A DNA stretch of 64,000 nt. Source: Imbricaverruca yamaguchii. Its lineage: Eukaryota; Arthropoda; Thecostraca; Neoverrucidae. The stretch is taken from NCBI GenBank assembly GCA_034440575.1, contig JAOTOL010001661.1, positions 4,661,001-4,725,000 on the forward strand. The letters run 5' to 3'. A program made the translations under genes and the position numbers. The notes under the pieces were generated by a model. That model did not search any database. It saw nothing but the letters and a program-made list of their open reading frames with translations, and was not told the DNA's origin. Below are positions 22,476-34,500 of this stretch, in pieces; position 1 is the first letter of the stretch, and every line of letters starts with the position of its first letter.

Positions 22476-23213
22476 GTAAATGGCGTGAAGTAGTAAAAAG
22501 GCCACACAAAAGTGTACTTTATGCATTCTGTCCTTCAGACATCTATTATTTCCCTCAGCCGATCACTAAACTGTAGTCCTGTGTGTTATGCAATGTTTTC
22601 CTACATTACAAACGATTACTATGATACTTCAAAGCTTGTTTTATGTTATTTGCAGTTATCAAGAAACGTGTTCGCTTTTTGTATTTTGTATACGAACCTG
22701 CCTTTACCTTTTTCAACATACCTACTATTGCCTCCACCTGGATCCGCCCCTGAGGGAACCTAGGCATCAGTTTTCAGTTCGTTAGTGTACATTTTAGATG
22801 TATACTGGACAGGCTTTTGATATATGTCTAGTTCAATGAGAGTCAATTTTCCGAGTTAATGAAAAAAACACCTATAGATGGCGTTAGTGAGAGTTGTGTC
22901 GGACGGACCAGAGAAACCGTTAGAAATATATCCAATATACGCTTTAGCGCGCTGAAAAGTGGTAATCATAGGTATTTTGGTGTGAACATCACGAATATAA
23001 CAGTCACACAACTTTCAGACATGCCTTTGTGTCCATAGTCCCATATTTAGCATAAAGTTAGGAAACATACCTGCAGAAAAGTGTAAATTTGCGGACCAGA
23101 AAATGCTTTCATCCAAAAACAGCTTTCGAATTTTAAATCAGCACACTCGATTACAGCTCAAAATCGTAGGGCCGAATCCCGAATCCAAAATTTCTCAAGG
23201 ACGCTGTGCCCTA
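21732..23213 (+). repeat. Right arm of the 3.1-kb inverted repeat
   Basis: Plus-strand arm holding the gene copy and about 740 bp of AT-rich, non-coding 3' sequence ending in the TAGGG terminal inverted repeat. A GGATCCGCCCCTGAGGG motif, common at animal DNA-transposon ends, occurs inside both arms. Confidence 0.85.
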
Positions 23214-24330
23214 ATGGGCATTCCAGCTCTCTGGCAGGTCCTCTCTTGTCTACAGGGCCATTGCCATCCCTCGGGGTGGACGTCTGCAGGTCTCAAGAGC
23301 CCTTCCCACACAATCTGTCAGATACATTTACATTGTCCTCGGGTATATATCTGCCCTCGGGCATATGCGCCTGGATGGCCCCATCAGACTCGCCAGGGGG
23401 TATGTGTTCATTCACCCCTTGGAAATTCCAATGCCTTTTAACATCCTGGTCCCCTTCATGCACTTAGAGGCTCTCTGCGTAGCACTAGGAACTCTACGTT
23501 TCGGCCCGGATCGTCCCGGTAGGTTGGGGGCCTCTTTATCTGCCTAAGGACGGCTGTCCATCAACGTGAGCCACCAAGTAGCTTTGCACGTCTTGCCCCG
23601 AGACCCTCATCGGTTCAGGGACCCTCTTTCGCGCCTCATGGCACTCCGTCCGTCCGAAGTCCCTTCTTCAAAAGCTTGGGACTCCTCTATCACGCAATGG
23701 GCTCCCTGTACGGTCTCGGCTCCCATTGTCCCAGGGGCCCTTCATGACGGTTCCGCGCCTTCTCGTACGGCCCAGCGTCCTCCAATGGCTAGGGGTCCCC
23801 TCCATTGGCACAGGGCCCCTCATTAGCGATCCAGGGCCTCCTCTGTCAGGTCGGAGGCCCTCTTTCAACAGCCATGGCCCTTCAGTATGCCATCGGCCCT
23901 TGTACGGTTTGGGCTCAATCCGTCGGTCCAATAACCCCTTCTGATGGCCCAAGGTCCTCTCCGGCAACTAGGGCCTTCCTCCGTTCGTCTGAGAGGTCCT
24001 CTTTGAAGACCCATGATCTTCTTCAACAAGCCGGAGGCCTCTTTTCAAACGCTTTGATCCTGTCCATCAGATCATGGGGCCCTTTCTTCGGCTTGAGCTC
24101 CACCCAGGGGCCCTTCATATTGGCTTGGGACCCTCTCAGTCAGTCCGGGCCCTTCCAATTATCCGGGGCCGCGCCTGTCGATCCCTTTCACGTTAGCCCA
24201 GTCAAGGGCCCTCAACATATCCCTGAAGGCGCTCTCCGTTGGCTCGGGACCCTCTTCTTCACCTCGGGACCCTTTCCGTCAGCCCGGGCCCCTTTCGTCG
24301 GTTCAAGGGCCCTTCACTTCGGCTAAGCGT
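23214..24330. repeat. Degenerate ~20-bp satellite, right part
   Basis: Tandem 19-21-bp units of the form GGGNCCCTY...CGTCGGCNC, clearest at 24250-24330, where four successive units are about 20, 20, 21 and 20 bp. High divergence between units suggests great age. The open frames across it are repeat artefacts. Confidence 0.65.
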
Positions 24331-25859
24331 ATCTTCACCGACGCCTCGAGGGGGCCTTGGGCCCAATGCATGAAGGCAACGGGCGGGTCTAAGTGGATTA
24401 GGAGGTGGGGGTACACAACATGGGGTCCATGTTGAAAGTCGTTTGCCCGGTTATTGTCACTTGGAGGGCAAGCCCAACATGTGGGGGGGAAGTGTGTCTT
24501 CAACCAAGCTACACAAAGCTACACCTCTGAGTCCCTCACTGCCAAATGATGCTTACAACATGACATTTTCCTGTGAATTACCACGTGTCATGGGCGTAGA
24601 AGCTGTTGCAATATATGCATATATCTTTTTGAGAGGTGGGGATGGGGTGGGGTAGAGGGGTCAAGCCGATTCCTTCTAATCGATGCCATGGTTAAAGTCC
24701 CAGAACATTGGTGGATGGGGCAGATTAAAAATTATTAACTTACTTAACATAGGCTAGCGAAGAGGTCATGCTCGTCCTTTTTCGGAAGATTCGTCTTCTC
24801 CGACAAATGCATTCTCATTTTATGTCTTCCATGGTATCCAAAGATAAAGACGTAAATTAAAACGCAAAATTCGCAAAATGGCACACCAAGCATTTTGAGC
24901 ATAATTAAGTAACTAAATTTGTCCTAAATGAGACAAATTTATGGACAGAGAGCATTGCGAGCGGATCGGTACTCAGCCTTCACCAGAACCAATAAACGTC
25001 AGAGGCGTGTGCATATGTAAGCATATATTAAAAATTGAAACTCTGATGGAGAAAATGGAAAGTTTTTGGTGGGGCCCAATGCATGAAGGCAATGGGTGCT
25101 GCCAGTTCGGTTGGTAAGGCTCACCCTATAGGATCCTATGCAAGAGAGCAAGAAGTTAGAGATGTGGAGCCAGCCATGGCGAAAACCACAGGGAACACTC
25201 ACTCCAAGTTTGAAATTAGAATCTCGAGGGTGCTAATTTTTCGATCGGCGTCGTGACGAGTCGAGAAATGACAACGCCAGGTGGCAGTAGTGGTCGAGCG
25301 CTTCGTTCCTCAGTTTCCCTTCTATCCATGCTATATAGGTGGCGCAGGAACTTTGAATATAGATGGCGGTGCCGTCGATGTGTTCCGAGACCGGAAAACC
25401 ACTCCAGTTTCCAGACAGATTCCAGGATATGCCACTACACTTCGCTTTTTGACGCCCATCGAGGGTGACAGAGAAGAGGGAGGGCAGAAGGGGCCCCTCT
25501 GCCCGCACCCCAGGAGCGGTAAGCGATACCGCAAGGAAGCCCTAAACTTTGAAGGGCCCTCCAAGGTCAAAACGGTCCTCCGATAGACGAGCAGCCCCCC
25601 CCCCCCCCCGACTGAGATGAACAGGCCTCGAAGCAAGTTAGTCCTGGGGAACTGAGGAGACGTCCCCGAGAGTTAAAGATTCCCCAAAGTCCCCAACATT
25701 AAAGCTGAGCCAAGCATCCAAAGTGGTCCCTGCCGTAGAATGTGGCTTAGTAAGTTGAATGACCCCAGACAGTAGAGGGGACATCAATATTTTTGGTTGT
25801 CCTTTGGACCAAAACATCCGAGGACGTCCATAGTTATAGGCGTCCTGTGACCAGGGAAA
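24331..25859. other. Spacer with two dispersed-repeat fragments
   Basis: Two copies of the GCCCAATGCATGAAGGCAAYGGG repeat start near 24361 and 25075. A C-run of about 14 lies near 25596. Overlapping frames at 25233-25636 occur on both strands, with no recognisable domain. Confidence 0.4.
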
Positions 25860-26015
25860 GCTCCTGTTGGGCTTCGGGCCCCTCAATCGGCTCAGGGACC
25901 CTCGATCGTCCCAGGGACCCTTCGTAGCGGCTCGGAGCCCTCTCCGACGGCCCGAGATCCTCCAGCGGCTAAAGCCCTCTTAGTCGGTGACAGGACCCTC
26001 CTTAGGGATCCAGGT
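25860..26015. repeat. Degenerate ~20-bp satellite, outlying block
   Basis: About seven units such as GGGCCCCTCAATCGGCTCA and GGGACCCTTCGTAGCGGCTC, the same type as at 23214-24330. This shows the field extends past the 24.3-25.86 kb spacer. Confidence 0.65.
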
Positions 26016-28120
26016 CATCCGCTATCGTTCTATTTTTAGTTCATTATGGTAATATATATGCAATTTAAGCTCTCCGAACATAGCATAATGTTGAATTGCC
26101 TTTAAGCGTACTGCAGAATTATGCTGAATGCTGAATTATGAAGCGTTGAATTATGCTGTACTGCAGATCCTGGTCTGACTGCATATGGACGGCATCAGAG
26201 TGGGAACCTTGTGTGTGACAATGGTGTTTTCGTAGCCGCACAGTTTTTGGAGATAGGCATTAGACCCTTGCGCTCGATGTTTTGCTGCCAAACATCTGCA
26301 TACATGCTTCAATCGTCCAGGTTGATGTAGTGTCCGCCTTCTGAACATTTTGCGTCTTTCTCATATATTTTTTATTGCAAACGCAATCAGAGTCACGGGG
26401 CTGTCGAGAGGGTGAAGCGGGGAGCGACTAGTTGTTTTTAGTTTCATTATTTTAATACACTGCCGCAGTCCAGCTTTAGCTTGGAGCGCCCGCATATCTG
26501 CCCCTGCCCTTGCCGCGCACTCATACGTTTTGCATTAAGCCTGTAGCGCCAGTCAAGGTTGGTAGGGCTGAAGTGTTCAAATGAATACTTTGTTGCTTCA
26601 CAATACTTCACACAGCCTTACAATACTTGCATACCCAGTGACCTAGCAAATGATGCAACGGGTCGGTAGCTTGACCTGAACTAAAGCCTGTTTACGAGAC
26701 GAGACTTTATGGAAAATAATAATGACATAAGTTGTCTCTGATGATTTAATTAGACTGTATGCCAACATGCTTGGTTTTTCTATGTGTGCTGGAACATACG
26801 GCATTCAACCTACTGAAAAGTAAGCGCGTAAATATTTTTATACTTACGGTGGTGAAACTAATCAGGCATTTCTCTTCCTCACTAAATATCAGCTAAAGCA
26901 CAGCTAAATATCAGTCCTGCCACTTATTTCGGAGGAGAGCAATTTGACTTGAGCGTGGATTATCTTGAAACTCGAGCAGGGTGGGAAGTCGTATGGGGAC
27001 AGCCATGACCTTTCCAGCCATCCCAACTTTTCTCATCTCACCGCCACGGCTGAGTTGCTGTCAGGCGGCTGAATGCACGGCCGTGATTTCCCAACTTTAT
27101 CAATATACGCGGCGCACCTGTACTGTTGCCTGTGGCATGTGCAAACCACTGGCACAGCTGACCCTTCCGATGGAAGGAACGTAAAATTTTACCTGCTGCG
27201 AAAACATTTTTTCTCAGCGGAAGTGCAAATACGCTTTGACAATTCCGAGTCATCTCTTTGACTTGTGCGAAAATACGGACATTGTGCTGAAGCATTTGTT
27301 TGAACACTTCTTGCAATTTTTTTTCAAGGAAACGTTCAGAGTAAGTAGCCACAACTTTCAGGGATGGTGAGTGGAACTCGAAGCGCAACAGGGAAAAAGT
27401 TCATAGCCATCTCATTCCAAAAGCTCAAAGATCATACCAAAGGTCCTTTTCAAATCAATATAGAGCCCACAAGTCAGTTACTAAATATTAGATACTAAAT
27501 AGGCATTTAAGTTATGGATTTGATTATAATCAAGTATTTCCCATGAGTTTTTTGGCTTATATTTCTTTGCCTGGATCGTTAATGGAGAAACACCGGAAAA
27601 TAATCCGAACAGAGTTGTATTAATACTTTGTAAGAAATTGACAGTGAAACCGCAGGTGTATGCAGCTAAGATGGCTAATTAAGTGTAGCACGATTACAGC
27701 AGCCAGGTACACTTTTTGGGTGTTCTACTGGGACTCCTAGTCACGCTTAATTATTGCCAATCCCACAAAGTGAAATCTTTAAATGATTGCAAAGCATCTG
27801 GAAACCTGGAGGTGCGGTGATCCCATATACCTAATGCATATACCACTACCGTTCAATTTTCAGGAGTTCCTCTTCCATACGGATAATGTCAGAACATCGA
27901 CAAGGTGAAAACTTCAGATTGTCTCCGATGGTGACAGTTGACGCGCACCCTCCCAATGATCATGACTAAATATTCGTAGTTGGGTTCCGGACCCTAAAAC
28001 ACCAGCGGCGGCGACAGGGGCGACAACCTTGTCTGCGAGTACCGATGCATTCGATAATTCTTGTTTACTGGGTCCAGGAGTGCAGTCAAGGTGCAAACAG
28101 CATGCACATAGCACATTCAT
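26016..28120. other. AT-rich spacer, nothing firm
   Basis: No gene recognised. One 116-codon minus-strand frame (27038-27388) has a plausible amphipathic composition but no recognisable motif, splice context or neighbour, so it is not called as a gene. Confidence 0.4.
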
Positions 28121-28166
28121 GTGCAAATAGCATGCACCCTGCAGTCTGGGTGTATGCTATTTGCAC
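28121..28166. repeat. 19-bp hairpin with 8-nt loop
   Basis: GTGCAAATAGCATGCACCC, loop TGCAGTCT, then GGGTGTATGCTATTTGCAC. The arms pair over 19 positions with one G:U-type mismatch. It could be a MITE remnant or a small structured RNA; no further support. Confidence 0.8.
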
Positions 28167-28562
28167 GTAATTATGTTCTCTTGGAAGCCTTCAGCTACAA
28201 ATAGCACGCCATCAAGATCAATTTTCAGCAGTGCTTTTACATACACAAGATGAAGTTGTCTTGTCCAGTGTATATTGCTAATCTATTATCTAAAGTGTAT
28301 GGAAGAATTCAGCTGGATTCATAATGTATTCTTTTATCACACTGAACTGAGTTAATCAAGGAGATTGATCATCATGCTCCTCTCGAAGCTTTGCCGATCA
28401 ATCCGGCGCCCACTTTGTTTTGCGGAGCGACGGTTCTTCAGCAGTTGAGGCGGAATGTGCACACTGCAGTGCCTCCGCTCCGCTCTCCGTCTATCAGATC
28501 GGCAAGTATCCGCCGCGAGACGGAGCTGATGGCCAGCTGGTTACTCACAGCTCGGGCCTGAA

Positions 28563-28608
28563 CCCCCCTCCCCTCCCCTCCCCTCCCCTCCCCTCCCCTC
28601 CCCTCCCT
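28563..28608. repeat. (CCCCT)n microsatellite
   Basis: About nine tandem pentamers, purely pyrimidine on the plus strand. Confidence 0.95.
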
Positions 28609-28914
28609 GCTCTCCCATCACAACGCACGTCCCGGCCCCATCCTCGCCTTTCGATCCAGAGGTCCTGCTGACTTCAGTACCCGCCCTGTCGTCATTTTGT
28701 TGGTGGATATGTAGGTGGCGTGGCCAATAGTAACGATGTCGGAGCCGTCAAGGTTCAGCCGGTCAGAAGTGTTCGACGTTTTACCCGCCAGCATATCTGC
28801 TTACTTGTTCAGGTTGAATCGAATATGGCCAAGACAATGCACTCACGCCACCCTGTAAGGCATGCATCACCACTCAGGCTTCGACAGAGCACCCACGAGG
28901 CGCTGGAACATCGA

Positions 28915-29290
28915 CAGAGTCGAGGCGACTACGCCGGTCCGAGGAGAGGGCGAGGCGACTACGCCGGTTTGAGGGGAGGGCGAGGCGACTACGCCGGTCC
29001 GAGGAGAGGGCGAGGCGACTACGCCGTTTTGAGGGGAGGGCGAGGCGACTACGCCGGTTTGAGGGGGAGGGCGAGGCGACTGCGCCGGTTTGAGGGGAGG
29101 GCGAGGCGACTACGCCGTTTTGAGGGGAGGGCGAGGCGACTACGCCGGTTTGAGGGGGAGGGCGAGGCGACTGCGCCGGTTTGAGGGGAGGGCGAGGCGA
29201 CTACGCCGGTTTGAGGGGGGGCGAGGCGACTACGCCGCTTTGAGGGGGAGGGCGAGGCGACTACGCCGGTCTGAGAGGAGGGCCTGCAGT
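28915..29290. repeat. 30-bp minisatellite
   Basis: About 12 copies of a 30-bp unit containing GGCGAGGCGACTACGCCGGT and GAGGGGAGG; some units gain or lose one G. The 30-bp period keeps a frame open (RRGRGDYAGLRG) until a 1-bp indel, and the frame then moves. This points to non-coding. Confidence 0.93.
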
Positions 29291-30254
29291 GCTTGTATCG
29301 GGGTTTTAGTCCCTTGGTTACAGCTTCTGCGACCAGAGTTTACAGTTCCTGGTCACACCTCATCGTGTGCGGCTAAGGCGCAGCCAGATTCCATCTGAAT
29401 ACATGCCAACAATGACGCCTCCCCCCTGAGGACTACGGGTCTTCAGTGCGAGCCAGGTAGATCCACTGGGGATCTACTGAGCCGTCTGTGGTCAAGATGA
29501 CGGAGTAGCTGTCGCTACCACCTAGCTATTCGAGGAGTTCCCCCACATGTTAGGCATCAGAAGCAATGCTAATGTGGACATCGGAGGATATCCAGTAAAG
29601 AAAGAAAACGGGTAGGTTCCATTCAAGAACTCTGAAATATGCCCCCGCGACAAGAGCGCCCGAATGTTCATTAGCGTGTGTGCGAAGAACATAGGTACAA
29701 TTTATGAGACCGTTAAAAAAAATGTTACGCGTAGTGCATTCATGGAAGTTGGCTTGTCTTCAGACGTAAGCTTCATTGCCACTTACAGTGATATATTGCG
29801 CATATTGGTGCGTTATGTATTTCTTCTGGAACTATTTTGCGCCATAGACGGCGGGCCGTTGGCGGTGCGGCGACACCCGCGCAACCCGCGACTCGTCCCC
29901 GACCGCCCGCCATTCATAATATGGCGGGGCGTGGAACCATACTCGGAAGGTTAATGGTCTCCAACGCCAAAGTTAAGTTACAGCGTAGTTCTTGGAATTG
30001 TGGACATTAATCGTCTGTTGTGCTGATAATGCGGTAAACAACTAAACATTCTTGCACAGATCACTGATGACCTAATTTTCTGGGTGCACATCCCGAACAA
30101 TAATTCTTAATGATCGCAACTGAGCTGAACGTTTGACGAATTCATGGCATTCTAGGAAAGTGCTGCGACTTTTTAAAATTTAAATTGGTGTTTAAGAGCA
30201 TGCCGAACCATAACAGGTAAGTTGCGCCGCTTTCACGGCTAGTCGGTCTTCCGT
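29291..30254. other. Spacer, nothing recognised
   Basis: No gene or RNA recognised. Confidence 0.4.
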
Positions 30255-30690
30255 AGAAGTTCAAAGGAAGTACATTTGCGCCAAAGGAGTCTTACTTTAT
30301 AGTATATGTGACACAAAGTGCCAGAGGCGCGGTAGGGGGCGCTTCAAAATAGTTGAGACGGTTTCATTCAAGCTTAGTTTGCTTTATCTACTCCTCCACA
30401 ATATTAATTATATTTCGAGGTGGGGGAGGATTGGTAAGTTAGTTGATTTTGTGGGTGGTGCCGACATTGGCCTGTTCTTGTCGGAGAGCACCGAGGGATC
30501 TTTATCGTGCGGGGAAAGGGGTAATTGTCTACACCGCCTCTCACATCGGCTGGTAATTGTCTACACCGCCTGTCACATCGGCTGGTAATTGTCCACCCCG
30601 CCTCTGACATCGGTTGCCGCATGTTGGTAATTGGTGGCAGGATGAGTAGGGGAGACCGACCGAGATCATTATACTCGGACGGCCGATACG
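30255..30690 (+). repeat. Dispersed repeat, copy 1 (with a small tandem block)
   Basis: Similar in order and orientation to 61990-62385. Shared blocks are GTACATTTGCGCCAAAGGAGT, TTGAGACGGTTT, CTACTCCTCCAC / CTACTTCTCCAC, GTGCCGACATT and GTTGGTAATTGGTGGCA. At 30520-30615 a ~33-bp block (GGTAATTGTCTACACCGCCT...) is repeated three times. Confidence 0.6.
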
Positions 30691-30699
30691 GCAGGACCA

Positions 30700-31530
30700 G
30701 ACTACTTCCGCCGCCCGCAGTCAGTGTCCTCCACACAGGACGAGGAGGTGGGCCGCGGGGTAGGTGGGGGTGGGGGGTGGGTAACCTCAGCCAGTCGGTG
30801 CAGCGGTGGGCGCCGCGCCATCTCCTGAGCAGATCGGTGGAGCGGGTGACGTGGGTCCTCAGCAGCCGTCATGACCAAGACCCGGCGGCAAACCCGGCCG
30901 CCGGTTCTCCACGCACTTTATGTGCGATCACGGCTAATGGCGCCGCCCACGCTGTTTTGCCGGTGGGCCGCGGGATTGAGAAACGTCCCGAGTGGTGTGA
31001 GTGATGAACCCGGGACCTTTGGCACTCTGAGTTTAACTACTGAGTTTAACTGAGTAACTGAGTTTAACACCTAACGGCTCGGCAATCCTCACCCCAGCCG
31101 CCGAGCATCGGGCGCCGGCCTCGCAGCGCTCGGGCCGCCCACTCCTGCCATCTGTCGGCGGCCGCCGCTAACTGCGGCCACCCGCGCGGCGGACGGCCGC
31201 CGTCCTCCGTGTGACGTCACCCAGGCGCGGACCTCATCACGCCGCGGCGGCGGCCGGCGGGCGCCGCGCGCCCTCCGCGGCCGTCGGCCACCTCCGCGCC
31301 CGTCGATTGGCCGTCCGGTGATGTCACACTGCACTCGAAGGTCACGGGGCGGTGGCAGGCTGGCCTGTCTGGCCGTTCGACAACAGTGCGGCGCGACAGC
31401 GCGGTGGGGGAGGGGCGCTGCGGACTGGCCCGCTTGGTGTCGCGTGCGCGCTCCCGCGAGTGCCGACTACTGGGCGGAGCCGCGGCTGGACAGCGACTGG
31501 CTCATGTACACAGGAAGTGAGTACTATTCG
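30700..31530. other. CpG-rich patch, possible promoter or first exon
   Basis: Strongly GC- and CpG-rich, notably 31080-31500, with frames open on both strands. A plausible donor, GGAA|GTGAGT, follows position 31516 on the plus strand, at the end of a frame reading ...DYWAEPRLDSDWLMYTG. This could be a first exon, but no family is recognised. A minus-strand SINE fragment (30915-31045) lies inside. Confidence 0.25.
30915..31045 (-). mobile_element. SINE-like repeat (family 2), minus strand
   Basis: The reverse complement matches 63245-63375: B-box-like CCGGGTTCATCACTC, CACCACTCGGGACGTTT, AATCCCGCGGCCCACCGGC and GTGGGCGGCG. A degenerate RNA polymerase III B box suggests tRNA origin. Confidence 0.6.
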
Positions 31531-34500
31531 CGCCAGCCGCCGCCAGCTCCTTGTTTTGGTCTGCATTGGCGGTGGCTCCTGTTGCGGTAGCTGTTGCTCC
31601 GCTTTGCTGCTGCTGTTCTGGAGGTGTTGATTTATGACGTCATGCATCGGCTTATTTATGCACCTTTTGCCGTATTTGTTTGTCCATTATCTGTGTTGTA
31701 TTTGTATGTGTTTGTCTATATTTCTTTCGCGTGTTTATGTCTATGTATGTCTGAATATGCCTGTCTGTTTTGCTATGCTCCGATGTCAATTTTATTTTAT
31801 TTAGGAATAAAGTAAAATAAAATAGCTTTTTGTCATATGTAACAATTCTACATTTACTTATCCGATTGGTGTCAACATTACTTGATCTTGTATATGCACA
31901 ATGTTAATTTCAATACACATGCATAGTTCCTGATGTCTTCGCTTCTTGCATGATGTGTCCACGTGTGCATTCTGGCTGGCATTTATACATTGCATGACAG
32001 TCTGAATGTATGCAAAGAAATGACGACAAAGTATCAGCAGTGTTGGCGAGACCATTCGGAGTGGAACGTTGGCCACCTGATGGAGTGTGTCGTGAGAAGA
32101 AATAACGTTATTTTTCACCGGTTCTATTGATGCTTGATCAAAGCTTGTTTTGTTGTTGGGGGTGGGGGGGGGCACATCAACTTGAGCTTCGAACAAAATG
32201 AGATTGCATCAGGGTGTTGGGAGATCGTGCTTGCGCTACCCAAGGAAAATATATTGGAACAGGCAGGACAAGTTGAACGCAGCCAGCAGCTTTCCAACTC
32301 AAACTAAGGGAGGGTAGCCACTTTAGCATCCAAGGTACAATTCGTTAATGCGGGAGGGGCATATGATCAGCCAAAAAGTATCACCACGACACTTACAAAG
32401 CGCCATCGCTGCGGCGGACGGCTGGTGCAGCAGGACTGCTCAAAGTGCTGGGTGATCTATTGGATAGGCATCGGTGTCACTCTCGGCGTTTGGTGCGTAC
32501 CATCCTGACCTGATCCCACTGGAAACGCCGTCAAGTTGTGCGAAATTCCGCAGTCCCGTGATAACCCGATTCGTGCTCGATATGCTCTGTTTATGAAGGA
32601 TATCTATTTACTTATACAGCTACAGGAACGTAGCCAGGAATTGGTTAGTCCGTGCCGTCCCGGGTGGGGGTAGGGGAGGTTGTTATCCGCCCCTACCTAA
32701 GGTTTCCCGCGGATAGTGAAAACAAAACGGCGCGAGCAGGACGCGAAATTTGGTATAGCCTTTCCCACATCAATTTGACATGTTGTTTCAAGATTTTGAG
32801 GTCAGGTCTTCTCGGGTCAACGAGTTAATTAAACCAGCCGTCACACTTTAACAGGCAGAGATGCATTGATGACATTTTCAGCGTTTGCTTATCTTTAGGT
32901 TCGAAACAAAACGTACCAGATTATTTTTTCACGTTTTTGATTGCTTATTAGTTTTGCGTAAGTGCCAATTATAGCTAAAATCGACAATTCTGGCTAAAGT
33001 AATCTTTTTTTTCATTAGAAGAAGTTGAGTTCCAACACCGTTTTTTCGGTCTTCTCCTCTACCCATTAGGCAAATACAAAATGAAGGAAAATTAAAACTC
33101 AAACTTTTGCAATTTCCCCAAAATACAATTTTGATTTTTGGGTCGGATTTATTTTGCCTTCCTTTTCTGATTCCAAGTATATGTTCTTCTTCAAATCTCC
33201 CCAAAATGAACTCCCCAGCGCAAACAAAACGCGATGTAACTCGTGAAAACCTTTTTTTCAGCATGCTGCTTAAATAAAAATTGAGCGTGAAAATACAACT
33301 ACCGCTAAATTTACCTACCGCTGTTTATACTCAACCGACGGGTTGCTTCCAGATCGAGCTGAACAAACTGAACAGACACGCAAGTGATATATTCTGGTCG
33401 AAGCGCCCTAAAGCCCCCAAGAACTGAACACACCAAATTGTTCATGCTTAGATTGTTCCTCCGCATGGAGCAGTTTCGAGGCGGCTGAATATTCTAAAAC
33501 CGTGCCGCAAGAAGGCGCAATTTTACGATGTTGTAACATTCAACTGTCTCAAATAATATGCATCTAGTGCTGTACAATGAACGCTTGTATTCTAATTTCT
33601 AACCTGGGTTCCATAGCTAAAGGCAGAACGAATTGTAGTGCATTTGGTAGTCATAGCCATATTAGCGCAATCATATATGTGCAAGATAATTGCAATGAAA
33701 ATCATATCATATCTGAGTATTATTGGAATGATATGATATTGATGTGATATTGATAATCATATCTCAGTATTATTTGGAAAGTTGGTTACTATGTCACATG
33801 TGACATGTAACTATTTACTGTTTTGTGCAGCCTCACGCTCAGCAAAACACACAGCAACAGCAAGACGCACAGCAAAACACGCAACAGCCGACACCACCAA
33901 CACGGTGGCAGGCTGGCCAAACTCACCACGCACGCACACGCACGGTGAATCACAGCTAATCTGCCCTCATCGAGATGTGATATGGACTGTTATTAGACAC
34001 TTATTGTTAAACGTGTGTGCAGGGAAAAACATGACTCATGGTATGGGAAGTGGCGAGCTCCAGCAAAATGTAAGCTGGGTATTATGAATTTTGGCGAAGG
34101 CTACCTGGAGCGTGTGAACAGCACACAGCTTGGGTGGGCGACGGACGGAGAAAGTTCCAGCAACGATTCGCGATGGACGTAGTTGAGAGAAAAAACAACT
34201 CCGATCTCAAGGGTGACACATGACGGTCGTGGTTCTGTCATTTTTTCCCCGGTGCGACCACCGTTCATCCGTGGTAACCTTGTGTCATCTCGTTATTCTT
34301 GTACTCCATGACCACCCGTCCAGGTGTTAGCTCCCGTCCAATCGCTGCGAGCCGAGGGGAGGTAGGCGCGGCCTATTGGAACATCTTGACGGGGGGTTTC
34401 CCCACCCTCATTGATACGCAAATTTATTTGTTTTTAGGGACAAGTTCGTCAATTCCGACCAGGCTGTTCAATTCATATTTTGTCGCCGTCGCCGCCCAGT

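Larger units (their letters stand above)
20113..23213. mobile_element. Palindromic TAGGG-ended element (element B)
   Basis: Two inverted arms, 20113-21596 (1484 bp) and 21732-23213 (1482 bp), around a 135-bp spacer. The outer ends are TAGGGCACAGCGTCCTTG and its reverse complement. They are flanked by an exact 6-bp direct repeat, ATGGGC, at 20107-20112 and 23214-23219. In the stretch I aligned (20473-20600 against 22731-22860) there are 4 mismatches in about 134 bp, so the arms are recent or homogenised. Each arm carries the C-terminal half of the same gene family found in element A. It could be a foldback-type transposon or an inverted duplication made during transposition. Confidence 0.8.

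Noticed and set aside
27038..27388. 116-codon minus-strand frame (FEFHSPSLKVVATYSERFLE...)
   Set aside because: Protein-like in composition but no motif, splice site or context; cannot be told from chance.
28720..29398. Arg/Gly-rich frame (RGRGDYAGLRG) over the 30-bp array
   Set aside because: The frame shifts at 1-bp unit indels and no start or splice context is evident; period-of-three artefact.
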